Shown piece after piece: positions 31,695 through 44,930 of a stretch of 64,000 nt of DNA. Under the pieces are notes generated by a model. It was not told where the DNA came from. It saw only the letters and a list, made by a program, of their open reading frames with translations, and did no database searches. The DNA is taken from assembly GCF_037038585.1 (NCBI RefSeq), contig NC_092560.1, forward strand, positions 83,552,049 through 83,616,048. Direction: 5' to 3'. A program made the position numbers and the translations under genes. This stretch comes from Patagioenas fasciata (taxonomy: Eukaryota > Chordata > Aves > Columbiformes > Columbidae). Numbering within the stretch: the stretch's first letter is position 1; the number at the start of each line of letters is the position of its first letter.

Positions 31695-32535
31695 AATCCC
31701 AGAATGTGAGGGATTGAAGGGCCCTGGAAAGCTCATCCAGTGCAATCCCCCCATGGAGCAGGAACACCCAGCTGAGGTTCCACAGGAAGGGGTCCAGGCG
31801 GGTTTGAATGTCTGCAGAGAAGGAGACTCCACAACCTCCCTGGGCAGCCTGGGCCAGGCTCTGACGCCCTCACCAGGAACAAGTTTCTTCTCAAATTTAA
31901 GTGGAACCTCCTGTATTCCAGTTTGCACCCGTTGCCCCTTGTCCTATCACTGATTGTCACCCAGAAGAGCCTGGCTCCATCCTCCTGACACTCACCCTTT
32001 AGATATCTGTGAACACGAATGAGGTCACCCCTCAGTGTCCTCTTGTCCAGCTCCAGAGCCCCAGCTCCCTCAGCCTTTCCTCACTCGGGAGATGCTCCAC
32101 TCCCTTCAGCATCTTGGTGGCTGCGCTGGACTCTCTCCAGCAGTTCCCTGTCCTTCTGGAGCTGAGGGGCCACAACTGGACACAAGATTCCAGGTGTGGT
32201 CTCCCCAGGGCAGAGCAGAGGGGCAGGAGAACCTCTCTGACCTACTGACCACCCCCTTCTAACCCACCCCAGGTACCATTGGCCTTCCTGGCCACAAGGG
32301 CCCAGTGCTGGCTCATGGTCACCCTGCTGGCCCCAGGACCCCCAGCTCCCTTTTCACTGCTCTCCAACAGCTCATTCCCCAACTTACACTGGAACCTGGG
32401 GTTGTTCCTGCGCAGATTCCAGACTCTACACTTGCCCTTGTTCTATTCCATTCCATTTTCCCCTCCCAACTCTCCAGCCTGTCCAGGTCTCTGGATGGCA
32501 GCACAGCCTCTGGTGTGTCAGCCACTCCTCCCAAT
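31695..32535 (-). mobile_element. CR1 LINE 3' region, longest copy in the window
   Basis: About 840 bp of reverse-oriented CR1 starting at AATCCCAGAATGTGAGGGAT. It continues through TTGTCACCCAGAAGAGCCTG, TCCCTGTCCTTCTGGAGCTG and GTGCTGGCTCATGGTCACCC (the end of the reverse transcriptase region) and finishes in a TCTGGATGGCAGCACAGCCT motif. The reading frame is broken and incomplete, so no active protein is encoded. Confidence 0.92.
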
Positions 32536-32539
32536 AGTA

Positions 32540-35290
32540 AAGTGTAATTTAATAGTAATAGTAAAGCATAAAGATTGGATTTTCCAAAGCACGTTACCCA
32601 AACTTGCACATTCATCTCATCTGGAGGGAAGAAGACGTGCCATCTGATAGCGGTGATTAACCCAAAGGAGGCCCAGACTTGTTCCCCTCATTTAAAAGCA
32701 AAAATTATATATTTTGGGAGCAGGTAAAAGCAGCCGTGCTGGTTGAGATAGCTGTGGGCTGCTGGCCGGGTCTGCTAGGGACTGCAGAACATGGCCCACC
32801 GTGACCCAAATGTATTATTTGGTTTGGTTTATTTTTTTTTTCAAAGACATAAAAGTCACTTTGGATGTGAAATATCCAAAGGATATTACAGGCACTTTTA
32901 AAAATTTATGATTTTCGGCGGTTTGCTGGCGTAATTTAATGATACAAAGTCAAACCACCCAACACCACCTATGGAATAGAAAAGAAAAACCAATCTGAAG
33001 CAAAGAGGGAGAGTGCACTGCAGTGGATCCTGTGCTAACTGTGCCTTCAAGTTCAAAGAAAGGCAAAACTTCGAGATTAAAGTGTATTAACTACAATGAG
33101 TGAAATTTAAAATGACTTTTTTCTTTTCATTTCATAGCCCTAGCGATGGCATTTTACTCCGACACCTTCCAACACTCACCCCCCAAATCATAGAGACGGG
33201 GGAAGAGCACTTTACGAAGAATTAAAGGACGACTTTATACCCATTGTTTAAAAAAGGTAATTAACACTGTGTTTAAAGCAAAAGTGAGACAATTACCACC
33301 TCCTAAAGGCTTTAAGAAATCGAAGCTGTGGACCTCCTGCCAGACTCCATGATATCACTGGCACCATAAATACGGGTTTGCAAGAACCGTCCCATTCACA
33401 GCCACACCAGCTATTGTCCTTACGCGCTAAGTATTATTATTATTACTACTATTAACTCTTTGTTTACGGTGAAGTGCTAGGAAATCTGCTGGGTCAGGTT
33501 TCTCCAGACCATACAGGTTCCTACAAGGAGTAGCTTCATCTCCAAAGAGAAGTTTAGAGCTCTCAGGACTTCCCCACCAACACTTGACCCCTTTAGGGAA
33601 GGTTGTTTTCTTAAATTGCGGCGTTAATTCCAACATGTGTTTAATTGATAGGACTAGTTCCATCAGTCTCATTACAGATTGGACCCATCTATATGGCAAA
33701 AAATACACAGATGGCCATTTAGGCTTGCAAACTCCAGTTTTTCGTGTTGCGCTCGCATAACTGAATCCATTAATTAAATGGAAAATCTAAATATATAGAG
33801 AAATAAGGGATAGTAAGATCTCGGCTTCTCAGTTCGAGTAAAAACCTCATGACAAGTTGTCCTGATACCTCTGGTGAGTCTGAGTGCATCATCTTGCTCC
33901 ACTGAGCATCTCCTTTGCAGAACAGCAGGTAAGGTAAATTGGCACCGATGTGAAGGTCCCCTTAGTCTGGACTAGTTAAACTACTTTGCAACATATTGAT
34001 TCCAGAAAAAAATGTGGTAAATTAGATTAAGTAAGGCAAGAACGCCCTATTAATTGCTCTGACTTACTGTGAACACAAGACTACTCGGAGCCTCAGAAGC
34101 AAGAATGGGTTTTCTATGCACCCGAACTATTTTAAGTGCTACCTCCCTGCGTCCAAAATTTTGCTGACAACATCCCCCTAAGGATCTTGCACAGCTCCAG
34201 TTTGGATGAAGCCCTGGGATAACAGACAGAAGCTGCACCACCACTTCAGAACATATTTCAGTTGCACAAATGTGAAATGTCTGGGGAGAGCCACAGTGAC
34301 CAGTGTTTGGAAGTATGCAATTTTGTACTGAATAACATAAGCTTTATAGAGATTTTTCATATGTTTATAGAGATTTTACTATATTAAAAGAATTGCTGGT
34401 TTAATCCCTGTTCTGCAAGACCCTTTTTTAACAGGGCAGACCCCCTGCCTCAGTTTACCAGGCTGTAACCTCACTTACTAACAGGTTCTCCCTGAGTTAT
34501 TACTCCAAAGCTGATGAACTACTCACAGTCCAGAGATGCAGTTACTCCTCCAAGACTCTCAAAAGACACATACTACAAAGCAGAATGTATTTTTATTTAC
34601 ATTTAATGCGTATACATCATGCCTATATATGAAAAATATAATGAGAAGTAGCTAAAAGGGAGGAAATTGTCTCAGAAAGCTAATTTCTCTCTCCCTGCCT
34701 CCAAATAAAGAGAATTAAGTCTGTCATTAGATGACATGGCTTTAAAGGAATGCTGTAACGTACAGAAATCCTACGGCATTGTAGCCACCCCCGAGGGCAG
34801 TGTGTATTTCTGTTCCAGCATCTTTCAAGTCACTTCATCTCCATTCTCTAACCTGGACAGGAAAAACTCAATTAACTCGTAGACCCTTTGACACTGATTG
34901 AAATAATTAACATCACTATTGCTACTTGGCCGGGCTGTTTATAAGATGGTGTTCACCTTACCTAAACTTTGATAGAAAAAAAATCAGATTTCTAGTCTAG
35001 GGTTTCTGAGAGGAGACAAATCCCTCCAGAGAGCAATTCTTCTCGCTTCTCGACACCCATCACAGCGTGGGGGAGGCACCTTTGGTGGGACCCCACTTGC
35101 TCCCAGGAGATGCCTGGGGAGCTGCGTGGTCCAGGTGAGACACCAGGACAAGGCACAGGTGAGTGATGTGCTGCAGCAAGTGAGGTTTGACCTGGGGACT
35201 CCGCTTTGCACCCCTACAAACGCTTCCATCCCAGGAGGTCAGCAGTGGCGCGGGGCAGACGGTGCCACTGCCCAGCTGGGAGCAGCTGTT
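32540..35290. other. Intergenic single-copy DNA
   Basis: AT-rich unique sequence with a T-run at 32829 and a short ATT/ACT run at 33432-33453. The stretch at 34860-34960, with several AATTAAC/AATAATTAAC motifs, looks like possible conserved non-coding DNA. No gene is seen. Confidence 0.45.
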
Positions 35291-35292
35291 TC

Positions 35293-35870
35293 ATGGAATC
35301 ACTGAATAGTTTGTGCTGAAGGGACCTTCCCAGCTCCCCCAGTGCCCCCCCTGCCATGACAGGGACATCTTCACCAGCTCAGGTTGCTCAGAGCCCCGTC
35401 CAGCCTGGCCTGGGATGTCTCCAGGGATGGTTCAGCCACCACCTCTCTGCCCAACCTGGGCCAGGCTCTCACCACCCTCAGGGACAACAATTTCTTCCTC
35501 ATGTCCAGCCTGAATCTCCCTCCTTTAGTTTAAAACCATCACCCCTTGTCCTATCGCAACAGGCCCTGCTCAAAAGTCTGTCCCCATCTTTCTCACAGGC
35601 CCCTTTTAAGTCCGGAAAGGTGCAATAAGGTCTCCCCGGAGCTTCTCTTCTCCAGCTAAACACCCCAACTCTCTCATCCTGTCCTCCCAGCAGAGCTGTT
35701 CCAGCCTCGGATCATTCCTGTGGCTCCTCTGGCCCCTCTCCAGCAGGTCCATGTGTGTCCTGTGCTGAGGACCCAGAGCTGGGCCAGCACTGCAGGGGGG
35801 TCTCACCAGAGCGGCGCAGAGGGACCAAATCGTGTCCCTCGATCTGCTGGCCACGGTCTGGGCCGTATTC
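35293..35870 (-). mobile_element. CR1 LINE 3' region
   Basis: About 575 bp of reverse-oriented CR1: TCATGGAATCACTGAATAGT, TGCCATGACAGGGACATCTT, CACCACCCTCAGGGACAACA and CCCCTTGTCCTATCGCAACA. It continues through the CCTGTGCTGAGGACCCAGAG and CTCACCAGAGCGGCGCAGAG motifs. Its first 235 bp are almost identical to the copies at 44225 and 51136. Confidence 0.92.
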
Positions 35871-35871
35871 A

Positions 35872-36480
35872 CCCCTTGTGCCTGGCCACAGCTGCACGGA
35901 GCAGCTGCAGGCAGTCAGAAAGCAGCCGTTTCCCTAAAAAAGCGATGGCACGGCCTGCTTTGGTGGAAAGCAAACAATGATATGGCGCTTCGCCATGGAA
36001 TCCCGCTGAGCTCAGACCCCCTGAGAGCTGGAGAACAGGGCCCGTCCTCTTGCAAAAGCCCGTGTCCTCTTGCCGTCTCCCTCTGCACGGCTGCGAGTCC
36101 CAGGAATCCTGGCTCCTCATCTCCCTGCCAACTTATTTTCAGGCAGCGGCAGCAATGTTGCAAAAGTTCTGCATTTTTCTTCCTTTGTGGTTCAAGAGGA
36201 ATGACGGGGTGCGGGGGTGATGGATGAGTGGAAGTGGAACAGCTCAGGCTGCGGAGGGAAGGGGAGGAAGAACAAATGGTAGAAATATATCGACAGCCAA
36301 TGCTCGTACCCCGGGTGCTTTAAGCCATTCATTTACCCATGGCAGGGACCTGTTCCCTTCTTCCTGCAGATTTGGGCGCCCTGGTTTCCTGCCCAGCAGT
36401 GGTTCTCTGCGCCCCACGCTCTGCCTCTTCCCTCTATTCCCACCATCTCCATTTTTTTGTCTGGGAGACGAATCTTTCAG
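35872..36480. other. Intergenic DNA between two CR1 copies
   Basis: Unique GC-moderate sequence with no supported feature. Confidence 0.5.
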
Positions 36481-36482
36481 TT

Positions 36483-36782
36483 ATAGAATCACAGAATCAT
36501 TTTGGCTGGAAGAGACCCTCAAGATCATCGAGTCCAACCATAACCCACCCCTGGCACTGCCCCACGTCCCCGAGAACCTCATCTGTGTGTATTTCCAACC
36601 CCTCCAGGGATGGTGACTCCAGCACTGCCCTGGGCAGCCTGTTCCAATGCCCCACAGCCCTTTGGGGAACAAATTGTTCCCCACATCCAACCTCAGCCTC
36701 CCCTGGCGCAACTTGAGGCCATTTCCTCTCGTCCCATCACTTGTTACTTGGGAGAAGAGACAAACACCCTCCAACAGAACCA
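36483..36782 (-). mobile_element. CR1 LINE 3' fragment (third subfamily)
   Basis: Reverse-oriented: TAGAATCACAGAATCATTTT, GGAAGAGACCCTCAAGATCA, CGAGTCCAACC, then CTGGGCAGCCTGTTCCAATG and CCCACAGCCCTTTGGGGAAC. Same subfamily as the copies at 46315, 47751, 50336 and 56735. Confidence 0.9.
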
Positions 36783-36784
36783 CT

Positions 36785-39700
36785 TGTCTGATCCTTAGAT
36801 GATTATGGAGGCATTTGAAACCCTTTTTTCTTTCCCCATCACTTCCTTCCCCATTTCTTCTTCCCTCTTCCCACAGTTAAGTAAGGTTTACTCACTTAGA
36901 GCTGAACTTCCTAAACCAGCTCATCCTTAATATTTAAATGATTGCATTACAGGTAGCAAACAGCTCCACCTGGCATGGAGAAATGTCCCTCTCTCAACCT
37001 GCAGCCCAGCCTGATGTTGCAGGAGTGGAGATGAGGCCAAATTCTGTGTCCTGGGGACATGGAGGGAGGATTGAAGTGGGCAGAGTGAAATAACTCGGAT
37101 CAGCCAGAACACCCAGAGCTTCGTGCTCTGTGCTACGCGGTCAATAGCAATCACAACTCGATAGGGTAAAGAAGGATCATACAGCTGCTATATAACCCTC
37201 CATTGTATTGCAGGAACTCATGATGTATTATATTAAATATTCCCCAATAGCCTCCTTGGGAAATAAATAGTGTTGCATACTGGCATGAAAACACTGAATG
37301 AAAAGGTCATTTTTTATGAATGACACTTTTGAAATAGAAAAGTACTTTTCCGTCTTGAGTATGGTGGATTAAAGAAAGCACATGTATGACTCTAAAAGCC
37401 GAAATAAATTCCTTTGTTACACACTCAATAACAACATAGGGTCACATTTGCATTTATACGTGTACGTTTGTAAATTAGGCGGTCCCTACTTTGTAATTCC
37501 CCAACACCTCTTCTTGAGCCAGCCTTTGTAAAATGATATTTCTATATTTACTTAAGCATCTATTTAAAGAGGAATCCCTCAGAATTACTCACCACACAGA
37601 TAGATGACACTGTTTGGCTGTGTTTATTTAGTTTCTATTAGCGATTGGCAAAAAGTCTACTGAGGCTTCAAAGCAGATATAGATGAATGACCCACTGATC
37701 ATAAAATAAAGCATGATGATCTTTTCTAGGCCTCGTGGGAAATGGCATGTAGAGGGGACACATATCACTATCTCCTCCTGTCACTTTGTGATATAATATT
37801 AAATCTCATCGTTCTGGAAGGGTTGGCTCAAGAGAAGATGTCCATAAAATGACAACACTCTATGGTATAAAGGAATGAGAGGAACGCAAGAGAAGCTGCT
37901 AGCTTCGAAAGGTGAGTTCATTTGTCACTTCAGATGAGACATCTGTCTCCAAGTCCCCTGTCAGCTACAATGGACAAAATATTAGCTAACAAAATATTAA
38001 CTTCTAATTGCTGGCTTGCTCTTACCTGCTGGTACATGGTTCCTCCTCCATGAACTCAAGAGCAGGTCATCCTTTGCTCATCCAGAGCTTGTTCATGGAA
38101 TGATGGGGGTGACACAGAAAGAAGAGCATCTGGACTAGGACCAAGGGACATATGAAAATGTGCTGGTTGTCATCACATCTTTCATTACCCTCAGTAGCTC
38201 TGCTCATAGATTAATTTCGGAATAACTCTTTCCCAGTTGGTTTTTTTTTGCCTGTTCTGTCCTTTCTCGAGCTTGGCTGTTGGTGCAGACAACAGCCAGA
38301 TGTGGCTCCAGGTGAATCAAAGACTCCTGAATTTGTGCCTTTGCAGCAGATTCAGCCTTCCTGGTGAGAATCAGCAGGGCAAGAACTGGTCTTCATGCTC
38401 AGAGGAATTTGCAGCAGAACTCTACCCTTGCAACCAGATGTTTCTTTCTCAGAAAATACATCTCCTAGGGACAATAAAACTCTCCTTTTTGTGTAGCTTA
38501 AACTGATCTCTCAAATGGCATGTGCGAGAAGATCAAGAGGACCTACCTGTCTGTGCTTGATAATCAAAGTTTACACTACTGGGAGGATATTTTTGCTGAT
38601 ACACATTAGGTCTGCCCGTAAACCCTCAAGTCTTATCAACAGCCCACTTCTTTTTTGTTTCCATGATGTTGATTCACAGCCCTCTCTTGTCATACCCAGT
38701 TGTTCTGATGCTTTTCTGGAACAGGAACCTCTTGAGCACGAGAAAATCCTCCAGGATTGTGAGGGTGCTAAGACCAACAGATAATAAAAAAGAACAATTA
38801 CCGTTTTCTTTTGAATTTTCAGAATATCATGCGTGGAGATAACAAAGAAGCAGAGGATTGAGTTACTTCATTCTCATGCCATAGCCCCGTGCCATATGGA
38901 ATGCCAGACAAATGTAGTACTCATGGTCAAAGCAAGAGCCTAATGGGATTATTTCAAAATGAGACACCAAAATAACCTGAATACTTTTAATATGCCTGGA
39001 AACAAAGCTTATTCCCATGTGAGGTAGAGCACTCTCAATTACTACTGAGATAAGGGAGAGCTCAAAAATATTTGCAACTTCTGTTGGGAGGACAATACCT
39101 CTAAAAAGATCTCTGTACTTGCCTGGAAAGTTTGGTTTGGTCTATGAAAGACCATGAGGAGTACATGAAAGGAGAAGCGTGTACCTCACTTTCCTGATGT
39201 TGACTTTACTGGCAGATGGGTCGACCAGAAATGGAGTGGAAAGGCAAGAGACGGGTCTATACCCTGATCTCGGTCCCCACATAAGTAGGATTTGGACTTA
39301 TGGGCTTTAATGAGAATGACACGTCAAAAACACCACTGTCAATCACAATATCTGCTATTATTTCTGTACTCATTAACAAAAAACCGTGTAGACCTTGTCT
39401 TTGCTGAAGGCAATTCATCGCCAGGTTGAACTTCTTGACTTTAAGCAGTTGGATGTTGGATGAATTTGGTCATTTATCTTCACCTTTGGGTAACGCTGCT
39501 GTCTGAAAGTTATCAGTTCCAGCCATTTCATAATCCTTTTGGGTCCCTTTCATATCTTCAAAAGGCAGGAAATAGGTTTTTTTACCTATTCAAGAGCCAC
39601 TCGTCTGCAGGTAAAGAATTTAACAGCTTGTGGGACTGATACTGATTGCCAACAACAAGGCGACTGATCTTCCTTGGCAATGAAAAATCGCTTCTTAGAA

Positions 39701-40505
39701 GTCACATTGTCAAAGGCAAAAATTGAGATATTGTCTTTCACGTGTTTACTGGGAACAGTTAATACATGACAATAAATATCCAGCATTGAAAGGGGACCTG
39801 TCCGCAGTGATTTCTGTGGCAGAATTTAATTGTTCGGATTTTCTGGTTTTTTTTGGTGGGTTGTTTTGAGCATTGGAATAGAAAAGGAACAGCTTGCTCG
39901 AGGATTTTCCAATTTAGATGTTTGTGGTAGAAAAAAACCTGTTTAAAGTTAACTTGATTTTTTTTTTTTTAAAGACAGGAGGATTTAAGAGCAAAACCCA
40001 AATTGCATAGATTGTTGTATGACATACGTATCCAGATGGTTAGGCTGGCTTATCTTTATTCTGGGATTTGTACATACTGAGCCCCAGTACATGATTTTGG
40101 CATGTATCCCGCTATTTTTTGCAGATTTACCTGATGAACTCTTGCCTGTGTGAGCACTGACAGCGATTTTTCTCGTGCTTCAGGAGATGTACTGTTTTAT
40201 TTCAAGACTCACACACGGTATTTCCATCCCAGCCATGCAAAAATAGGCAGAAGCCCAGGGTCAAAAGTAGCTGAAGTGAACTGATAGCTGCATTTGATCT
40301 GATTTGCTGAAAATAACAAGTTGCTGTTGATAGGATTGGTCAAAAAAAACACCCCAAACATAGCAACATATCTGGCTTCGCTTTGCCCAAGATGGTTGTG
40401 CCTTTGGGCATCAACAGCAAAACGTTTATTGGGGCACGTTGACGCTTCCGAGGTGTTTCGGGTCACCTTGCTTGAAACTAGAATTATGGTAATGGCGAAA
40501 TTCAG
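36785..40505. other. Intergenic single-copy DNA
   Basis: About 3.7 kb of AT-rich unique sequence, with T-runs near 38242 and 39958. There is no recognisable gene, RNA or transposon. It is the longest transposon-free stretch upstream of SMAD7, so it is a reasonable place to look for distal enhancers, but I see no diagnostic motif. Confidence 0.45.
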
Positions 40506-40511
40506 TCCATC

Positions 40512-41496
40512 CTGAAAAAGAGGCGAAAAGAAAGGAAAGGGGAAAGGAAAGGGGAAAAGAAAGGGGAAAGGAAAGAAAGGGGAAAGGAAAGGGGAAAGGA
40601 AAGGGGAAAGGAAAGAAAGGGGAAAGGGGAAAGGAAAGAAAGGGGAAGGGCAAAGGAAGGAAAGGAGAAAGGGGAAAGGGGAAAGGAAAGAAAGGGGAAA
40701 GGGGAAAGGAAAGAAAAGGGGAAAGGAAAGAAAGGGGAAGGGCAAAGGAAGGAAAGGAGAAAGGGGAAAGGGGAAAGGAAGGAAAGGGGAAAGGAAAGGG
40801 GAAAGGAAAGGGGAAAGGAAGGAAAGGGCAAAGGAAAGAAAGGGGAAAGGAAAGGGGAAAAGAAGGAAAGGGGAAAGGAAGGAAAGGGGAAAGGAAAGAA
40901 AGGGGAAAGGAAAGGGGAAAGGAAAGAAAGGGGAAAGGAAAGAAAGGGGAAAGGAAAGGGAAAAGGAAAGAAAGGGGAAAGGGGAAAGGAAGGAAAGGGG
41001 AAAGAGGAAAGGAAGGAAAGGGGAAAGGAAAGGGGAAAGGAAATAAAGGGGAAAGGAAAGGGGAAAGGAAAGGGGAAAGGAAATAAAGGGGAAAGGAAAG
41101 GGGAAAGGGAGGAAAGGGGAAAGGGAGGAAAGGGAAAGGGAAAGGGAAAGGGAAAGGGAAAGGGAAAGGGAAAGGGAAAGGGAAAGGGAAAGGGAAAGGG
41201 AAAGGGAAAGGGAAAGGGAAAGGGAAAGGGAAAGGGAAAGGGAAAGGGAAAGGGAAAGGGAAAGGGAAAGGGAAAGGGAAAGGGAAAGGGAAAGGGAAAG
41301 GGAAAGGGAAAGGGAAAGGGAAGGGAAGGGAAGGGAAGGAAAGGAAAGGAAAGGAAAGGAAAGGAAAGGAAAGGAAAGGAAAGGAAAGGAAAGGAAAGGA
41401 AAGGAAAGGAAAGGAAAGGAAAGGAAAGGAAAGGAAAGGAAAGGAAAGGGAAGGAAAGGGAAGGGAAAGGGAAGGAAAGGAAGGAAAAGAGAAGAT
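40512..41496. repeat. GGGAAA/GGAAA polypurine block
   Basis: Nearly 1 kb of uninterrupted A/G on the plus strand apart from rare C or T. Irregular AAAGGGGAAAGGAAAGG units (40512-41130) are followed by near-perfect (GGGAAA)n (about 41130-41320) and then (GGAAA)n (about 41335-41450). The large minus-strand Phe/Pro/Leu/Ser-rich frames are repeat artefacts. Confidence 0.95.
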
Positions 41497-41499
41497 AAT

Positions 41500-44220
41500 A
41501 AGGTTAGTGTCATGAAGGGTAACCTTAGTAACATTATTATTCACACATACTTGCAAAATACTGAGGAGAAACCATCGCTGTAGTCTCATAAGCAGAAACA
41601 TTACACAAGAACACCTGAATTAAGTTTCTCATCTGACTTTTGGTCTCCCATTGTAGAAGGTTTTGGATTCTGGAGTTGACTTTGGTTCGATGCTCTCATT
41701 GGCAAGAAAATTACAATGTGAACATATTTACTAATTATTTTCTTCTAATCAAAGCAAGTAAAAAAATGTTGTGGGTGTTTGGTTGTTTGGTTTGTTGTTT
41801 GTTTTTTTTTTTTTCATTTTAGGACATGCAATCTGGCTTTGCTTCCACTTGCCAATGTGTCCCAACCAGTGTCAGTAGTTTGGACGTGATGCCAGAAAAG
41901 ACCCTAGAACAGAAAAACTGCAGCAACGTCCTTATTGGCAAAGCTTTTTCTATCATTTATCCACCACCAGTTGGTTTATATACTGAAGCTCGGGGATTAT
42001 CTGTGCATATAAATGTTTATTTTAGCAAGTATAGCTAGGTGATATTTTTAGTAGGAATAGTAGTTAGTAGCAGTTTCATGTGAAAGTCTGTAGTTCATCA
42101 GCCTTCGCTGCCACGTATCTTATCTAGGAAATGCAAGCGTCTGCCGGGGAATATTGCGTACAATGCTGCCTTCATTGCAGGCACTTAATCTACACACAAT
42201 TTATTTATTTTAGCAAAGAGAGGAAGCAAACAACCTCTGCGTGTCTCATTTCGAGTAACCGCATTAACGCTGCGCGATACAGTATCGCTCTGTTTAGGGT
42301 GCTTTTTATCTTTCTTAAAAATAAATTAAAAATTTAGGGAAAAAAAAGACACAAAAGCGAAAATCCGCGGCCTCAGGCGATGCAGGAACTGAGCCTATCT
42401 GGCCTGGCTTATCAGGCATAGTGGAGGGCAGTAAAAATGCTCTTCAGCAAGCAAAATGGAAAAGCCAAAGTCTTTACTAAAACATCTTCTTCCTCCACTA
42501 GCACTGCTTGCTTTATAGGGTGAAGCTGGAGAGACATTGCCCACTTAAGTGTTTATTTTTACTGGTGTCATTAGCTGATTTTTTTCATTAGCGATAGTGC
42601 TTAGTAATGGTTTCCTTCGAAAAAATTGTTTTAAGCTGCGTGGATCTTCTTGGCTTTATGATGCCCTGAACTGGTAGGACCCCGCTGCACTAAGGCAGTG
42701 CTGCTAATTAATTCTTGGCTGCAGACGTCCTGATAAGAGTAAACAAAGAGCACAATTAGCTCAGGAGAAGACACAGGAATTTGCAGGCCAACCCACATCC
42801 TTCCATGATATCATTGGGAACCCACCCATACTCCACCCTTACGGTCGCCGGAGCCTTGGCTGAAGGCAAGAGAGCTGATTTTTGGGAGGGTAAGTTGTAG
42901 ATCCTAGAGGCTCCGTGTCATTTACAGCCCTGTAAGGATTTTATTCCCAGGAGATTATCTTGGATAACAAGATAATTTATGTTTACTCTCCCACAGAGAA
43001 GCCAAAAGCCCCCACACCCATAATAACCATCATCGCACCACCCAGTAAAGCCCTTGATGGCGTGAGATGGCTGCAAAAAATGTTCGTCCCGTGCTCTCAC
43101 AGAGCTTTTCTTTATTGAAAAGCTCTTTGCAAGCTCAGGGGGAAGGATTTTAATAGCAGGGAGGTGCTGTCAAACGCCTGCTGATAGGAATTCTGGGTTG
43201 GGCAGAGGCAGCCTGAAGGATGCTCAAAAATGGGTCTGGTTGGAGATGTTCCCCAAAATCCAGCAGACCTGGTAATGTGGGTAATGCTTCCACAGGAAAC
43301 CTCAGTGCTAAACTGTTGCCAAAAATATGATTATTTTTATATTTTAATTTTAATTTAATTTTTAATTTTAATTTTAATCTTTATTTTATTTTTGTGCAAG
43401 GGAGGACTGTTGAGCTCCTCACAGCACTGGCATGTGTTGCCATGACATTGAAGTAATTGCTGTTAGATTTTCCTCAGTCTTTCAGAATTAAGTGACCAAA
43501 TTTGCCCATGCCCCCATGAAGGAGGAGAATGATTTTTCTGTAATTCATTAAATAGATACATTATACCAGCGCTTTCACAACAGCAGCAAAGTATTTTTAC
43601 TGTTCCTACTGTTTGCAGTTTGCTTTAGCAAATCGTGCAACTGATGGTAGAAAATAACAAAATGCAATCTCAGAGTCTTGCCCAAGGGACAATAAGAAGA
43701 GAGCACAATAATATAAAGGTGCAATGTGGTAAAATTACGACTAGACTGGCTATCTTGAAAAACAAATCCAGTTCCAACGTTCTTGACCACACTCTTGACA
43801 GAGCCACCTAAATACCAACTTGCAGGAACCAGATGTCATCTACCACACTTTCTATCTCAGCAAGGGCTGTTACATGAAAAGCTTGTTCTAGCCAATCCAA
43901 GGTAAAAAGCAATTCACTGAAAAACAGGCAGGATCAGGAAAAACTACAAACTAATAAAGAGACTGAGCGAGGCCTGGCTTAGCGAGCACAGGGAAACCTG
44001 ATCTGGTTTAATGATCATCCTGGTGTCTGGCCACCCGTTGTTGGGTGTGACCCGTTGGGTTTGGGTTTAGCCTCATGTGTCTTCATGCTGAGCTCTTCCT
44101 CTGCCTCTTCCACCTGCTCTTCCTCTCTCTGCTCTCTCCTGAGCACTCGCTGCAGCCCACATCTCCCCTTCCTCTGGTAAAGCTTGAATACTCCGTCCAC
44201 CTCCATCCACCGGCCTTGGT
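41500..44220. other. Intergenic single-copy DNA
   Basis: AT-rich unique sequence with a T-run at 41801-41814 and an ATTTTAATTTTAATTT low-complexity stretch at 43325-43395. No gene is recognisable. A GCTGCTAATTAATTCTTGGC homeodomain-type motif lies near 42702. Confidence 0.45.
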
Positions 44221-44224
44221 GTCT

Positions 44225-44497
44225 CATAGAATCACAGAATGGTTTGGGTTGAGGGGACCTGCCCAGCTCCCCCAGTGCCCCCCCTGCCATGACAGGGACA
44301 TCTTCACCAGCTCAGGTTGCTCAGAGCCCCGTCCAGCCTGGCCTGGGATGTCTCCAGGGATGGTTCAGCCACCACCTCTCTGCCCAACCTGGGCCAGGCT
44401 CTCACCACCCTCAGGGACAACAATTCCTTCCTCATGTCCAGCCTGAATCTCCCTCCTTTAGTTTAAAACCATCACCCCTTGTCCTATCACAACAGGC
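44225..44497 (-). mobile_element. CR1 LINE 3' fragment
   Basis: Reverse-oriented CR1: TCATAGAATCACAGAATGGT, CAGCTCCCCCAGTGCCCCCC, CAGCCACCACCTCTCTGCCC, ending at CCTTGTCCTATCACAACAGG. It differs from the copies at 35.3 and 51.1 kb by very few bases. Confidence 0.92.
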
Positions 44498-44811
44498 AAG
44501 CAGATTATCAGTCTGCTGATGGAAGATCTCTTCCCAATTCCCCCCATTTGGCAGGGGCCCCATTAAGGATTTGGCAGATTTTGTCCATGTCCGTTCTCAG
44601 GGAGCAGATGACACTATCTCCTCTCTTGGATCCCCTCTATCTTAAAAAATGTCTGTGGTAACAAAGAGCAAAAGGACTCCTCACCCAGGAACTTGGGCTT
44701 TTGCTATGTAAGAAACAGCAGCAACACTTCAGATTTCTATAGCCTTTTAAAATTTTTTTTTAGATTTTTGTTTTTAGTTGAACATTCATTAAAACCCAAC
44801 ATATTTTTCCT

Positions 44812-44930
44812 CCCCAGCTTGCAGATAGAGAAACTGAGGTTAAAGAGATTCAACTCACAGCAAGACCACCCAGCCAGCCTGTGGGGGAGCTGGCAGATGA
44901 ACAAAGCCCTCCTGATTTATTAGCCAGCAT
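44812..44930. mobile_element. Possible ancient MIR-type SINE remnant
   Basis: CTTGCAGATAGAGAAACTGA, then GGTTAAAGAGATTCAACTCA, CAGCAAGACC, and GGGGGAGCTGGCAGATGAAC. This is the order of the conserved 3' half of MIR-like SINEs. It is diverged and unaligned. Confidence 0.5.

Noticed and set aside
40209-41601. Minus-strand frames of 391-441 codons rich in Phe, Pro, Leu and Ser
   Set aside because: Translations of the GGGAAA polypurine block, with random sequence at the ends.
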